This document shows positions 23,641 through 36,108 of a stretch of 64,000 bases of DNA, piece after piece. Made by a program: the position numbers and the translations under genes. The stretch is taken from assembly GCA_951812925.1 (NCBI GenBank), contig OX638370.1, positions 3,744,001-3,808,000 of the forward strand, given 5' to 3'. This DNA comes from Calliopum simillimum. Taxonomy: Eukaryota; Arthropoda; Insecta; Diptera; Lauxaniidae. How positions within the stretch are numbered: the first letter of the stretch is position 1; each line of letters opens with the position of its first letter. Below the pieces are notes generated by a model. The model was not told the origin of the DNA. It ran no database searches and saw only the letters and a list, made by a program, of their open reading frames with translations.

Positions 23641-24928
23641 GTTCACTCTATTGATGTTGGAAACTTTGACAAGCTTACAAGGATTTTGAGGAATTAGCAT
23701 ACATTTTCATATTGATGGTAGACAGAAAAAGTGTTATGATTATTGAATCATTGTCATGAGTGTCACGTTTTAAAATGTACAAACGCAATAACATATCGAA
23801 AAAAACAAAATTAAATTGTTTTTCACATGCTTTTTTAATGTTTATTATTATATCAATTGAAAAATACCAAGAAAGTGCAAAATGTCATGAGTGTCACAGT
23901 CATGAACAGTAATATCTAAGGTGTAAATATGTACGAGCTTTCTAATGTTGGAATTACGATCTCAATATTGTGAACAATTTCATTTTCATAAATTTTTTGA
24001 CTTATTAGACTGATTTCATACCCAAATTTGAGCTAAGCTTATCAAATTTATTTTGTCTAAAGAGATGGCAACCCTTATCATCCATTGCCCGTTAGCTTTT
24101 GTTTTGATTGCTATGTGCATGTGGCTCTGTAGTAAAATTTCGTGTGTTTGTTTTAAAATTTTTAAGTAAATCAATATTCAACGTGTGATAAATGTAAAAT
24201 TTTTTAACTGTAAAAAAGTGAGTATTTAAAAGCAAAAGTTTATTGAAAGTAAAAACAAACAGCTTAGACAGCATGGGCATTAAGAGTTAAGTACCAAAAA
24301 AAAAATCATTTCTATCAAAACATAATAAGAGAGAAACCTTATAATAAGAGCACTAATAGCTTTGTGGATAATTTCATTTTTTTTTTTTTTTGCTATGGCG
24401 CCAAAGCCAGAAGCCTCATAATAAAGAAAAACAGTTTCAATGAATCTATGCTGCTGAGCATACCCTTAAAACAGCTGTACAGTGTAGGTGCACTACACTA
24501 ATATGACTTGAATTTAACAATTAAACAGTGATTGGCATTAAATTAATGCAATTGATAGCGTTTTTTAACCCTTAACTACCGAAAATGTTATTTTGCTATA
24601 TTTCTATGATTGGCCAGTACATTGCGGCTTCACAGCTTATAGTTGTTGTTTACACAGAGCTCTAGAACCATCTACAATGATATTCTTTTGGTCATATACT
24701 GCTCATACCACCAATAAAAATCAGCGAACTCTCAACGTAGAAATAAATGATGGCATTTTTCTCGCATTACATTTTGAAAATATTTTCTTCAGGAAGGTGA
24801 GTTTTTGGATCAAATTTATAATTGAAAAGTTAAAATTCCTTGTACCTCAGGCAAATACTGAATCGAAAAAAAAAAGGTTGAAACACTAGAAAGAGCTTTA
24901 TGGATCCCCTAAGTTCCAAAATACACTT
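23641..24928. other. No gene seen
   Basis: AT-rich; GTCATGAGTGTCAC recurs at 23753 and 23885. No coding signal in the small frames. Confidence 0.4.
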
Positions 24929-26220
24929 GTCGGCATAACTATTTTGACAAAATCTATTTGTGACTATCGAATGTTGCTTCGCTTGGAATTGTCAAATAAT
25001 TGTGTAAAAATGTGCTCAAAAGAAAATCCGTGTTTACAGCTCTACGTATGTATGGACGGGAATTGGTAGAACACCAAAAAATATAGGATTCATGAGACTA
25101 TTCTGAACAACTTTTATATACAAAAGTAATGTCATACATAAATTTTGTGCCAAAATAATATTTGATCGATATTAAATCGATAGTAAATTTTTCATGAAAA
25201 CTGAGAATTTTTTTATTTATTTTTAAGAAAATGCCAGCCAACTCATATTAGGACATTACCTTTATTCCTTTATAGACTTACTCCTCTGGTTTTGGAAATT
25301 TCGAAAAATGAAACTAAGTAAAGTTGTTCAGAATAGTTCCAGAAATCTTACATTTTCCGGTATTCTACCGATTCCCGCCCACACTGTATATATATTTGCA
25401 TTCTTTTTCAACTGATACTGCAAAGCAAACAACGAATTTTGTCGTGACATAAGTATTTTGACATCAACATCGCATAGTCACAACAAAAATTCTGATTCGA
25501 ACGATTCAAATTCATTTTGATTACTTTAAGTGCGCTGAGCTGAAAAAAAAGTAAAAAAACTATTTCTAAGTTGCTTACTTTCTTTTTTTATTTCATATTA
25601 TGAAACTAAAACATTCTTTTTCATCCATACAATTCCATTTTATCAAACTAAAATGAAAAATAAATTCTAAAACTAATTTCAAAAAAACTATTTTTCCAGC
25701 TATGAAAAATTTTATTTAATTTTTTCAAATTATTTTGGGTCGTTTTATGTCAAAACATCATTAAATCAAACATTTCCTGAAATTTCTTCAATACTTTCGT
25801 ATTTTTTAAGTTTTAATATCTCTAAAATGATGCGAGGTATGAATAAATTTAATATTTTAAACTTATTTTAGAACGATTTATAAAAAACATCGTCAAATCA
25901 GTGGGCCACGGAAATTGAAGTATCGCTGAGGAACGGCAGGTACGATTTCAACTAGCAACATTTCTTTTAAAAGGCAATTAAATTATGTTTTTAACATTGT
26001 ATTATTTTTTGGGATTGATGTGGTCGAAAATTTAAATTTTAAAGCTGATGTCAAAATACCTATGTCACAACAAAATTCGTGCGTACTTAGCAGCAGGAAA
26101 AGAATGCAAATGTTGTGCATATGGCTGTCGACACGGTCTTTCTTTTGAGCATCATTTTCACAGCGTTATTTGACAGTTCCAAGCGAAGCAATGGAGTTTG
26201 TCAAAATAATTATGCCGATA
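24929..26220. mobile_element. TIR element of about 1.3 kb
   Basis: The left end has GTCGGCATAACTATTTTGAC and CGCTTGGAATTGTCAAATAA; the right end has their inverses TTATTTGACAGTTCCAAGCG and GTCAAAATAATTATGCCGAT. Inner inverted pairs (GAATTTTGTCGTGACATAAG / CTATGTCACAACAAAATTCG) show arms of at least 500 nt interrupted by the foldback at 25053-25383. No transposase was found. Confidence 0.75.
25053..25383. mobile_element. Foldback MITE nested in a TIR element
   Basis: Left GACGGGAATTGGTAGAACACC with GACTATTCTGAACAACTTT; right is the inverse, AAAGTTGTTCAGAATAGTTCC to GGTATTCTACCGATTCCCGCC. A single related arm lies at 9600-9760. Confidence 0.75.
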
Positions 26221-27079
26221 TTTAAAAATTTTTATTTGTAAAATTAAACTTAAATAAAATTAAAAAAAAAAAAACTTTGAATTGTGTTAATTTGCGCCAC
26301 TGTGCAGCAATCAACGTTGCAAGTGAATGAACGATGTAATTTGTTTTTTTTTTTTTTTTTTGTTGAACAGATAAATGTTAATAGTTCATACCTTTTACTC
26401 AACAGCTGAATATTTTTGATCAACATTTTATTGAAATTTTATGTCGTCCACCACGGGATGGGTTGATGGGTCTCGCAAATTAAATCACTTTAAAAAAGAC
26501 GGATATACTTGTTATCTATAATTAGTTTTATCTATTTTTAACACTTTGATTGTTTTCGTTAATTTTCGTTTATAAATTTTTTTTTTTTTACTAAATAAAT
26601 TCGTCGTTGTTCGTCACAGATGTTTTCGTATCAAAAAGTGGAAAATATCAAAACAAAATCATCGATCACCACGCGGGGGAGATCAACACTGATGACAGCT
26701 TACTGTCAGAAATTGTCACAACAATACATAAAATTCAAATGATCAACAAAAGCCACACGCACGATCACTTGTTGATGTTACGAGTAGTGGTAATGACTTT
26801 AATAAAAAAAAAAAATTAAATATTGAATAAAAATTTATTTTTTTTCTTTTTTTTTTAAATTTTTGGTTCGTTCACAATGAAATCGTCGAAAACAACTTGA
26901 TGCAACCGCAAAACAACTGCTACTGAAAATCCATTTGCTAATGTTACATTTTTTATTTCGAATTCGATTTTTTTTTTTTTTTGGGTTCTTTTGTTTTTTG
27001 TGATGTTTTTCCTTTTTGTTTTTATTTTTATGTTGTATTTTGTATTATATGTATATTGCTTCACTTGTTGTTGTTTTTG
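26221..27079. other. No gene seen
   Basis: Poly(T)-rich AT sequence. The frames 26607-26819 (+) and 26855-27064 (-) are low-complexity or featureless. Confidence 0.4.
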
Positions 27080-27480
27080 TTTTTGTTTATAGTTGCGATA
27101 AGATAAGAAAAAACGCGTTCAACGAGAATCGCGTCCCATTCCAAATGCCAGCCAGCCAGCCAGTCAGCAAGTCAACCAGTTAACTCTGGGCATGTAGCAG
27201 CAGCATACGCAGATATACCCGTTTCTTGCATCTCACAAGTTGAAATCATCGAAAGAGTGGAAAACAAAATTCAAGCTAAATTATGCTCAGCTGTTTTGTC
27301 AGTCCGTCCGCTGAGCCGCGTCAGCTGTAAGCGCGTGGTATGCCTCACGTACAATAAATTGTGACTTGACTGTAAATGCACTGCATTCACTGATACCAGA
27401 TAGACGGACCATTGTTGAGAGTAGTTTCTAGCTAACGCTGATAAGGTCGCATCAATTCGTCGTATCTACATCCGTCTAGC
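27080..27480. promoter_or_regulatory. Less AT-rich patch, possible promoter region
   Basis: This 400-bp patch stands out from its AT-rich surroundings. It contains several CAGCTG E-boxes, initiator-like TCAGTCC on the plus strand near 27300 and TCAGTGAA on the minus strand near 27387, and a CAGCCAGCCAGCCAGTCAG run. No TATA box or coding exon could be tied to it. If PEPCK has a distal promoter, this is a candidate. Confidence 0.2.
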
Positions 27481-27924
27481 AGATTCTTTTCATTTTCGCT
27501 TTCTTTTTTGATTGGCAAATTTTTTGTTTGTTCTTCATATGTACATTTGTTTGTTTCTTAAGTCTGTAGTATAAGTATGTTTGTAAACTGACAAAAAATA
27601 TCTATTCAATTTTGTTAATTAAATCTTTTACTTTTTTAGGAGCGAAGGCAAAAGTAATGTTATGATATGAATTGGCTGCCATTTTAAAATAAATAAAGAA
27701 AACTGAGCTTTGTTTTCACGGATGCTTAAACTTAAGATGTAAAATTTGTGATATTTAATTTAAAAAATAATCTATATATCTCTTTTACAATTTTAGAAAT
27801 AGAGTACGACTTTAAATTATACACCATTAGAGACGTATTTATGTGCAGATGTGCACAAAGTAAAAATTATTTTAATATGTTGCCCTTAAGTCTGGCAAAA
27901 TTAAGAACAAATTTTTCAATATCA
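27481..27924. other. No gene seen
   Basis: AT-rich sequence without recognisable frames or repeats. Confidence 0.4.
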
Positions 27925-28150
27925 ACAAAAATAGAACACGCGGTCACACAGAGCTGAAAAGAGGATAAAGCACAAAGAGAAAAACAAAAACCATAGCACT
28001 GTTCATGTTTATTGTTTTGTTTACATTTCACATTTGTCATTGTACCAGGGATGATAAATGAGCTTTTCTATTTTGAACCGATTAGCAAAAAAAGTACAAA
28101 GTGTCTAAAAAATACCAAAACTATCTAATGCATTTGTGGTCGTTTTACGA
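27925..28150 (-). repeat. Dispersed repeat, inverted partner of 17445-17690
   Basis: Contains CGCGGTCACACAGAGCTGAA, ACATTTCACATTTGTCATTG, TACCAGGGATGATAAATGA and CATTTGTGGTCG, the reverse-strand order of the partner copy. Confidence 0.65.
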
Positions 28151-28479
28151 TATTCTGATTTGTTGCTCGAAAAACATCTGCTATCGATTGGTTTCTTATT
28201 TATTAATTAATTCTTTATCTACCACAACATAAATGTCAAAGCACAATGACATTTGACGTTATTTGCAAAATTATGGTACACTCAAATTATGACATTACAT
28301 TTTCTCTTATGGTAAGCGCATCAACAAAAAAGTTGACGTGGTTCAGAAATTTCCAATAATTTACTTCAATTTAAATGGGGTACAAATTTAATTGGGTAGT
28401 TACTTAATTATTTAATAATTAACGTTATTTTTAATGTTATTTTCAAGTTTGGTCGCAGTTGGGCGACATGTATGTTCAT
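28151..28479. other. No gene seen
   Basis: AT-rich spacer between two repeats. Confidence 0.4.
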
Positions 28480-29390
28480 TAGACTGGGTCGATTTTGTAT
28501 GAAGCAAAATAAAATCATCGCGAAACCGACTCAAAAGTTTGAGGAACTCTTAAAAACGATATCTGCATCATTTTTTATTATTTTTTTTTTTTTTTCATTC
28601 TGAGAAAACCAATGGAGCATATTTGATAATACTGAAGGCCTATTTGGGCTAAAAAACATGTTTTTTGGTCATAACTTTTTTCTTTCATTAGAAAATGGAT
28701 ACCTAAGAGTGCTTTAGATATGGAGATAATGTTCTTACAAAAATTTTGCACTTAAAATTTTTTTTTTTTTTTTACGTTTTCCAATAACGAGGTCGGAAAA
28801 AAAATTGTTCTCAGCATTTTATGTGCTATGAAATTTTTTCGTAGATGCCTTGGTTTTAGGTAAACCTAGCATTTTGCTGACAAACGTGAGCTTAACAGCT
28901 GAAAACTCAATTTGATAAATTTTTTGAAAAAAATAAAAGAAATTCCAAAAATTTACACATATTTTTTGGACAATTCTAAGCATTTTTTGCGTAATACACT
29001 TTTTTTGTAAGTTTTCTTGCTTTTGAGTAAAAAATCGCTTTTCCAACCTAATTATTGAGAAACGAAAAAAAATTCAATTTTTGGAACCGAATATTTTCTA
29101 TAGATACCCCAAAAAAAAAAAAATTTTAACGCCAAAATTTTTGTAGGCACATAAGTCTTTTCTGTAAAGCACTCTTGGGTATCCATTTTGTAATGAAAAA
29201 AAGTTATGACCAAAAAACATGTTTTTTAGCCAAAATGAGCCTTCAGTAGAATCAAAAGTGCTCCATTGGTTTTTATCGAAATGAAAAAAAAAAAACAAAT
29301 TATGCAGATATCGATTCTAAGAGTCCCTCTAACTTTTGAATCGGTTTCGGGATGATTTTATTTTTCTTCATACAAAATCGTCCCGGTCTA
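28480..29390. mobile_element. Foldback element with about 300-nt arms
   Basis: Ends TAGACTGGGTCGATTTTGTA and TACAAAATCGTCCCGGTCTA. The arms continue through AAACATGTTTTTTGGTCATA and its inverse TATGACCAAAAAACATGTTT. The centre (28740-29090) is AT-rich with no transposase. A partial copy of the left arm and centre lies at 54885-55350. Confidence 0.85.
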
Positions 29391-30574
29391 ACGTATATGA
29401 AGATTTGAAAGTTTTTATAACAGCGATATGGACTTAAAATACTTTTAAACTAAGTATGTCTTCAAGAAATTGAAAGAAGTGTGAACCCAAGGGCAGAAGA
29501 AGAAGAAGTCTTTCTCAACAAAGGCGATCGTGCAGACAAAACAAAAAAAACGAATGTATAACGACCTCGCAAGCTTTTTATTTCTTGTAAGGTCTAGAGG
29601 CCTACGTTCGACAAAAAGAGTACAAACAATTTTCTAAAATAGTTTTAATGGAATAATCGAAATACTTTCATGGAAAAAGTTTAATGACTTTTTGCGAGCT
29701 TTAATTTTCTAACGTTAGGGCGATGCATTAGAACGGTAGGAACTGAGATCTAGTGGGTAAGTATGTACTGGAATGGGGTGCTTGATGTAAATGACCTTTG
29801 GAGCAATAAAATAGTGCTCTTCGAGGCATAGATGTAGGTATATTGATATATTATAAGTACTTTAAGATTGGACTGCAAATGCCGAAGATACTACGAAAAA
29901 TATTAAAACACGACCATAACGTTCGGTCAAAAAAAATGTTTTTTTTTTTCAAATTGCCTTGCACAAATGTTTCGCTTTGATGGTGAACTTTTTTTTTGCC
30001 TTTAAAGTGATGCAGTACGCTCCCATCACTTAAAATTTTAGCGAATTTCAGCGTCACGTGTTATGTGAGTGGTCCCTGAGTTAATACTGGACACAAATAA
30101 AAAAAAATTTTGGACACAAAAATCTATTTTTTTGCAACAGTCTAAAATCCATATGTTAACCGTATGCTATTACTACATATTTATTAGTGTTTAGTTATTA
30201 AATTGATAAATTAAAATTATGAGTTTCTTATCTTCACAATAATGTTAAATGGCATAAATGAAAAATTATTAGCAAACAATAACAAACCTACTAGAATTTA
30301 CCCACGTATTCTTCCAATAGTGAAAGTACCGGCATGAATGATAAGGTTATCAAACAAAACACTGAGTGCAATTCACATTTAACTAACTATACCTCATATA
30401 TACAAGCGTATATCTGTATTTTAAAGTAGCTATTGCTTAAAGTTATAAAGTAGGCATAACGTATTTTGGGGCTGGTCAATGTTCAATGTGCGGCGGGCAG
30501 TTTCAATCATGATTTGAATAAAATAATAAATAATACAAAAGAAAAAACATTTTTTTTTTTTTTTTTGTTTCAAG
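29391..30574. other. No gene seen
   Basis: AT-rich; contains AGAAGAAGAAG at 29498-29508. Small frames are featureless. Confidence 0.4.
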
Positions 30575-31974
30575 CAGTAGTACAATCATTTGGGAGAAAA
30601 AAATGATGTTGCCTGGAAAGTTTTGCGGGATTTCTGCAAATGAGTTATTTTATAGATTTCGATGTGCTCTTTCAGAATTTCAACTTTGCTACCTCGTATC
30701 GTGTTCGCTCGAGCCGCCATATTGGAAAAATGGCGTCCAAAATCAGTTTTTTACAAATATCTCTTTAACGGTTATATTAAGAGAAAAATTTTTTAGGACA
30801 ATGTTGTAGCTTATAAAATTTTCTATAAAAATGACCTTTGAATTGTTTTCGTACGACTTATAACTCAGGAGATATCTTTATTCAAAATTTTAGAAAAATT
30901 AGTAAATTGTGAATGCCACTTATGAGTAGGCACAGTGATGTGTCAAGCTTATAATTACGATAACTTATGAACGGTGAGTTGCACGTTTCAAATAAAAACA
31001 GCTGTTTATAGGGAATAACATGCGCTACAAGTTACATATTATTTTTTTTTCATATCACCTATAGTAAAGGAGATATTTTTCCCACAAACCATAGATTTTG
31101 AAAAAAAACGTTTTTTCAAAATGGCTCCTAAACAATTCGTCCTAGAAAAAAAATTGTCAATGCATTTTATAGAACGTTCAATTCCCTATAAGAGTCTCTT
31201 CGAGCTGTTTTTTCGTCAGACTTACCCTTCATGAGATATCGCGACTTGAAAATCATTCAAAATTGAACATAGTAGGGCGCATAGAACAATATTCAATTTT
31301 GAATGATTTTCAAGACGCTATATCTCATGAAGGGTAAGTCTGACGAAAAAACAGCTCGAAGAGACCCTTATAGGGAATTGAACGTTCTACAAAATGCATG
31401 GACAATTTTTTTTCTAGGACGAACCGTTTAGGAGCCATTTTGAAAAAACTTTTTTTTTCAAAATTTTATGTTTGTTGGAAAAATATCTCCTTAACTATAG
31501 GTGATATGAAAAAAAAATAATATGTAACTTGTAGCGCAAGTTATTCCCTATAAATAGGTGTTTTTATTTTAAACGTGCAACTCACTGTTCATAAGTTATC
31601 GTAATTATAAGCTTGACACATCACTGTGCCTACTCATAAGTGGCATTCACAATTTACTAATTTTTCTAAAATTTTTAATAAAGATATCTCCTGAGTTATA
31701 AGTCGTACGAAAACAATTTAAAGGTCATTTTTATAGAAAATTTTATAAGCTACAATATTGTCCTAAAAAGTTTTTCTCTAAATATAACCGTTAAAGAGAT
31801 ATTTGTAAAAAACTGATTTTGGACGCCATTTTTCCAATATGGCGGCTCGAGCGAACACGACTCGAGGTAGCAAAGTTGAAATTCTGAAAGAGCACATCGA
31901 AATCTATAAAATAATTCATTTGCAGAAATCCCGCAAAACTTTCCAGGTAAAACTACCAAATGACTGTACTACAG
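30575..31974. mobile_element. 1.4-kb near-perfect hairpin (foldback element)
   Basis: Two arms of about 690 nt are inverted copies almost base for base, with a loop of about 24 nt centred near 31279. Outer ends are CAGTAGTACAATCATTTGG and CCAAATGACTGTACTACAG. Matching pairs across the arms include CGCTCGAGCCGCCATATTGG / CCAATATGGCGGCTCGAGCG and GATAACTTATGAACGGTGAG / CTCACTGTTCATAAGTTATC. Open frames at 30603-30809 (+) and 31750-31959 (-) are the same arm read twice and are not genes. Any transcript across it would fold into long double-stranded RNA. Confidence 0.9.
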
Positions 31975-32814
31975 ACTCAATATATAAAATATGTTTGTTC
32001 AATGCGGATTTCATTATCAGCTATTTTAAATAATATTCATACGTATAGCAACATGCACTTAAATGTTTGAAAATAAACGAGTTTTCAAAAATCAAATGCC
32101 GTTTTATATATGAAAATGTCAAAATGAAAGCACGCTTAGCTGACTGATTCTATTTCATTTCGACCGGTGGCTTTGCACTTAAGATTTTATTGGAGCTGCA
32201 GACTAAACTAACTAGAATACAACTAGACATATGTATGTATGTATATTTTTCATGTTTTGAGCAAAAAAGCACTTTAAGTTTTTACAAATTCGCTTTGTAT
32301 GGGATTTAGAAGTTTTCTTGAGAGCGAAAAATCTGAAAAGTATCCTCAAACAAATTTAATTTTCAAAAATAAAAAAAAAATTATTTTATTCAAAAAATTC
32401 CAAGAACTTCCGCCAAAAAACAAGAAATAATAGTTAACGTTTGAACTCGTGCCTCTCTTAATTAAAAACACATACATTATGTGAAAACTATGGTTTATTT
32501 TGAAATATCAAAAGCAAAATAAAATAAATAAACAATAACAAGAACTATATTTGATAGTGAAACATTAAAAATATATTAAGATAACACCTTCGCGCTGATA
32601 AGAAAATAAATTACAACTGCTATACTTCATGGTAATGTTCTGATTAAGTTTGATTGTTTTGAAACACTAAAAAAAAAATTGATTAAGAAATTTAATTTTG
32701 AATTTGATAGATTTCAAATGAACTTGAAATTATAGATGAAGTTAATTTACGTAACCAAACGAGGTTGGTATATACCCGGAATACCGAACAAAAGCAAATA
32801 TTTACCACTGAAAA
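31975..32814. other. No gene seen
   Basis: AT-rich, no recognisable content before the RTE fragment begins. Confidence 0.4.
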
Positions 32815-33105
32815 TTGTTCTTCTGGTAAACGCTCTTCAATCCAGATTTTGGAGAGCAGAGGATGAAGAATATTAGCTGATTTTATACTCAAAGCAGTTC
32901 AGCTGTTGCTTGCTCGTTGCCGGCGGTCTTGTTGTTTTTCATGCCTTGGATAGCATTCATTATTTCATCGGTTGTAAGCGGCGATTGTAAATGGTGATTC
33001 TGGTTGAGGGAATGTGATAGAGTTTTCTAACGAATAGTCTGCGGATGATATCGTTAAAGTGCCAGACGTTTTGAGCATCTGAAGCGTTTTCCGCATCTAA
33101 CTCTA
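32815..33105 (-). pseudogene. Internal fragment of the RTE-type retroelement
   Basis: Matches the reverse transcriptase region of the full element at 58025-58440: shared stretches include AAACGCTCTTCA, CCAGATTTTG, CCGGCGG, CTTGTTGTTTTTCATGC and TTTTGAGCATCTG-like sequence. In translation, ILHPLLSKIWIEERLPEE mirrors ILHPVLNKIWSEERLPED of the intact copy. Indels and missing ends make it a dead fragment. Confidence 0.8.
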
Positions 33106-35866
33106 TCCCTTAGGAAGGCTCCCAACGGGAAACGGAAGCGCATTGAAACGACTTCAGTTTCGCTTCTAGGGAAGCAAGACGCTGCTTCCAGTGCTGTTCT
33201 CACTGCTTATCTTTTTTAACACAGCATGTCCTAGCGGAGATGCACATCTTCAAAAGCACATGAAATACGCTTCAAATACGCTTCCGTGAAAGCACATATT
33301 TGAATGCTTATGAAATAAGCTTCCGTGGAAGTTTTTCAAAATTTTAAGTTCTATTTCACAAAAATTACTTTTTTTCTGTAGCTTTTGGAAGATTTATTAA
33401 CTTTCATAAGCAATAAAACAAAATAGAATTGGAAAAATTTTGTATGCTACCAGAGATGTGCTTCTATTGCGCTCTTTTCGGAAGCAGCTTCATTTCTTCC
33501 GGTTGGGCTCCCCTGCAAAAATAATATTTTTATGAAATTTTTTCCTCCACTGCGCCCTTGGTGAAGTAGAATGTACGACCAACCTGCATTGTTTTTCCTT
33601 TCTCCAAATGTTCCCCGAACATATTTTGACTCTATCACACCTATTAGGAATGCGCATATCCTTTTGTTTTATAATTTTTATGCATTTACCCCGAGTCGCC
33701 AACGTTCATTTTGAAATATGCCGGATTTTGTGTGTTTCAAATCCAAACATATTGATGACCAAAAACCAGGATTTTTAACGAAAACGCAGGCAGCAGGTTT
33801 TACCATAAAAAGTCTTCAAAAGATAGGATTATCCTGCAAAAAGCAAGATAAATGGGCATTGGATAGTATCGATCCCCATACAAAAAAGAAAGGTCGCTGT
33901 AAGCCTCCCATTTTGAAAGCTTATCGGTTTTGATTTTTAAGGAAACAAAAAATTATTTGTTTTCGACCTCTAAATAATACGCTATTTGATTTTTTTTCTA
34001 TCGCTCCGCCATTTGATCATCAAGTATGATATATCGTTGTAAATGTCTCAATGTGGGCTATATTTTATTCATTGAAGTAATTTATCTCAAATGTTTTTTG
34101 ACTAGTTGTACTCATTATCTCAGTTTCTACCACCTTAAGGTGCCAAGCACACTCCATAGAATTGAGGCGCATAAAAAATCATAAAATTCATTTCTACGAA
34201 GTTTCCTCAAATTGTTGAAATTGGAGAAGTTATAGTAAATCTAAAACTTCTGTACAAAATATGAAAAACAGGATGTTTCAAAAACAAAAATCGCCACCTA
34301 AAACTATGCAAGATTCTTTTTTTATTCATTCGCATTCGGAGTGAAATGTCTTTCTTTCTGCTGCAGGAATCAACAATGACCTATTTTTCGTATGGGACAT
34401 CAATGTGGTATGATATCACCGTTCGACACACAAAAAAAACACATGAGGAAATCCAAAAAATTCTTAAAGTAGACGTTAAAAAAAAAATACCCGTGTCTCG
34501 TGGTTTTTCTCCAGCACGTCACATTTTTTTTTTAATCGATTTTTGAAGTTTTTTTTCCACTGTATATGAAAAAAACAAAAATACCACATTCTTGTGTTAA
34601 ATCGATAAATTTAACTATATGATCCTTACATTTGAGGTGTATCATGTGTTTTGCAAACTTATGCAGGATATTGCAATGAATATTTTTGTAGCAAATCTTA
34701 ACCCTGTTTGACCCCCACATGTGGGTCATTTTTTTCCTTTTCTTAAAAAGGTACAAAAATGACACCTAAAACCGGGGAAAATTGAGTCAGTATGTACTAC
34801 AGAAATATTTGCTATTCAATTTCACTATTAGTTGCCGAACATTAAAAAAGCAAAATTTTATCCCGATAGCAAAAAAATCGTTTAAATCAGTAAGCATTTC
34901 TAACAATAAATATTTTCCAAATTTCGCCCCACTGTAAAACTCTAAAACTACATTTTGGACAAAACTTGTTCTCACAAGATCATAACGAAATCACACAAGG
35001 ATCATTTTCCTAGAATCCATTAACCTATTATATCCTGTTTTTATGGGTCTTTTTGACCCCTTTTTCTAAAACTGAGCCACAATGGGTTAAAAAAATTTGC
35101 AAAAATATTTTACAAAAAATTTCACTAAGAGTTGCCAAAAACAAAAAATTCTTAAAACTCAAGGTAAGCGCGTCAGGGATGTAATTAATATGCAATGTGA
35201 AAAGTCTTAAATGATTTTAACAATTTTTTTGTTTTCGGGCTCAAATTTCGACCTTTGTTCCATAGCGTATTCACTTGTCTAAAAAAAATAAAACTACTTT
35301 GTTTTGCTTTCAACTTAACGAACTATGTTTTATTTTATACTTTATTACTTAATTATATTAATAGTTTCGTATATAATTCATAATACAATTTACATAAGTA
35401 ATTGCAATTTTCATTTTACTGGCAATTGAAACGTGTGACTATTTCTAGTATTATGCTACTATAAGTAGTATTTTTTTCAAAACATATTTATGTTATCATA
35501 TTGTTAAACTGCAACAAAACAATCTATTATTTTATATTTATAAAAGATTTACAGATTAACAAATTTTTAGTTAAATTCTTTTAAATTCATTAAACTGAAA
35601 AAAAAAAGTAATAAACTAGCGCACTGTCTAAAGATGAAAAAAGCAAATAAATGTTTCTATGTAAATAAATACTTTTGCTATACATCAAAGTTGTCCGATT
35701 ACTAAGCCCAACATTATACGAACTCTTTTTCAAAATAAGTACATTATAGCCGCGTTTCTTGACTGAACAAAAAGTATCATTAAATACATTTTGTTATCTA
35801 CTAATTGTATGTACTACAATAAAAGGAACAATAATAACAATATTTTTGTATTGCAATGAAAGGGAC
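33106..35866. other. Repeat-derived stretch, no gene recognised
   Basis: 33106-33330 has many GAAGCG/CGCTTCC motifs. The frame 33718-33933 (+, 71 codons, Lys/Cys-rich, SKHIDDQKPGF) is intact but unrecognised. Near 34700 and 35035, blocks with CCTGTTT, GACCCC, GGGTC and CACTATTAGTTGCC/CACTAAGAGTTGCC point to a diverged duplication about 340 bp apart. Confidence 0.35.
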
Positions 35867-35981
35867 AGCAATGACATGACAAGCACAGTTTTTTGATCTT
35901 GTGGTGCCACGACACAGTTCTCATCAGAAGACAATTAAAAAACTCGTTGTGCGAAATAATTCACATTTCATGTCATTGCAG
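35867..35981. repeat. Small MITE
   Basis: GCAATGACATGA and TCATGTCATTGC form inverted ends of a 115-bp segment with no coding content. Confidence 0.5.
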
Positions 35982-36108
35982 AGCTAGCAATATTATAAAG
36001 GGATAAACGGGACATTCTGAATAGTTTGATGGAGATGGATTGCAACGCGGTGTGGCGGCTAAGCAGCCAGTCAGTGGCGAAAATTGAACCAATCGAATGC
36101 GCTATCTA

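Noticed and set aside
30603..31959. Two similar small proteins on opposite strands
   Set aside because: They are the two arms of one hairpin element read in each direction; no family signal.
32692..32892. Independent small gene
   Set aside because: Its ILHPLLSKIWIEERLPEE segment is a piece of the RTE reverse transcriptase.
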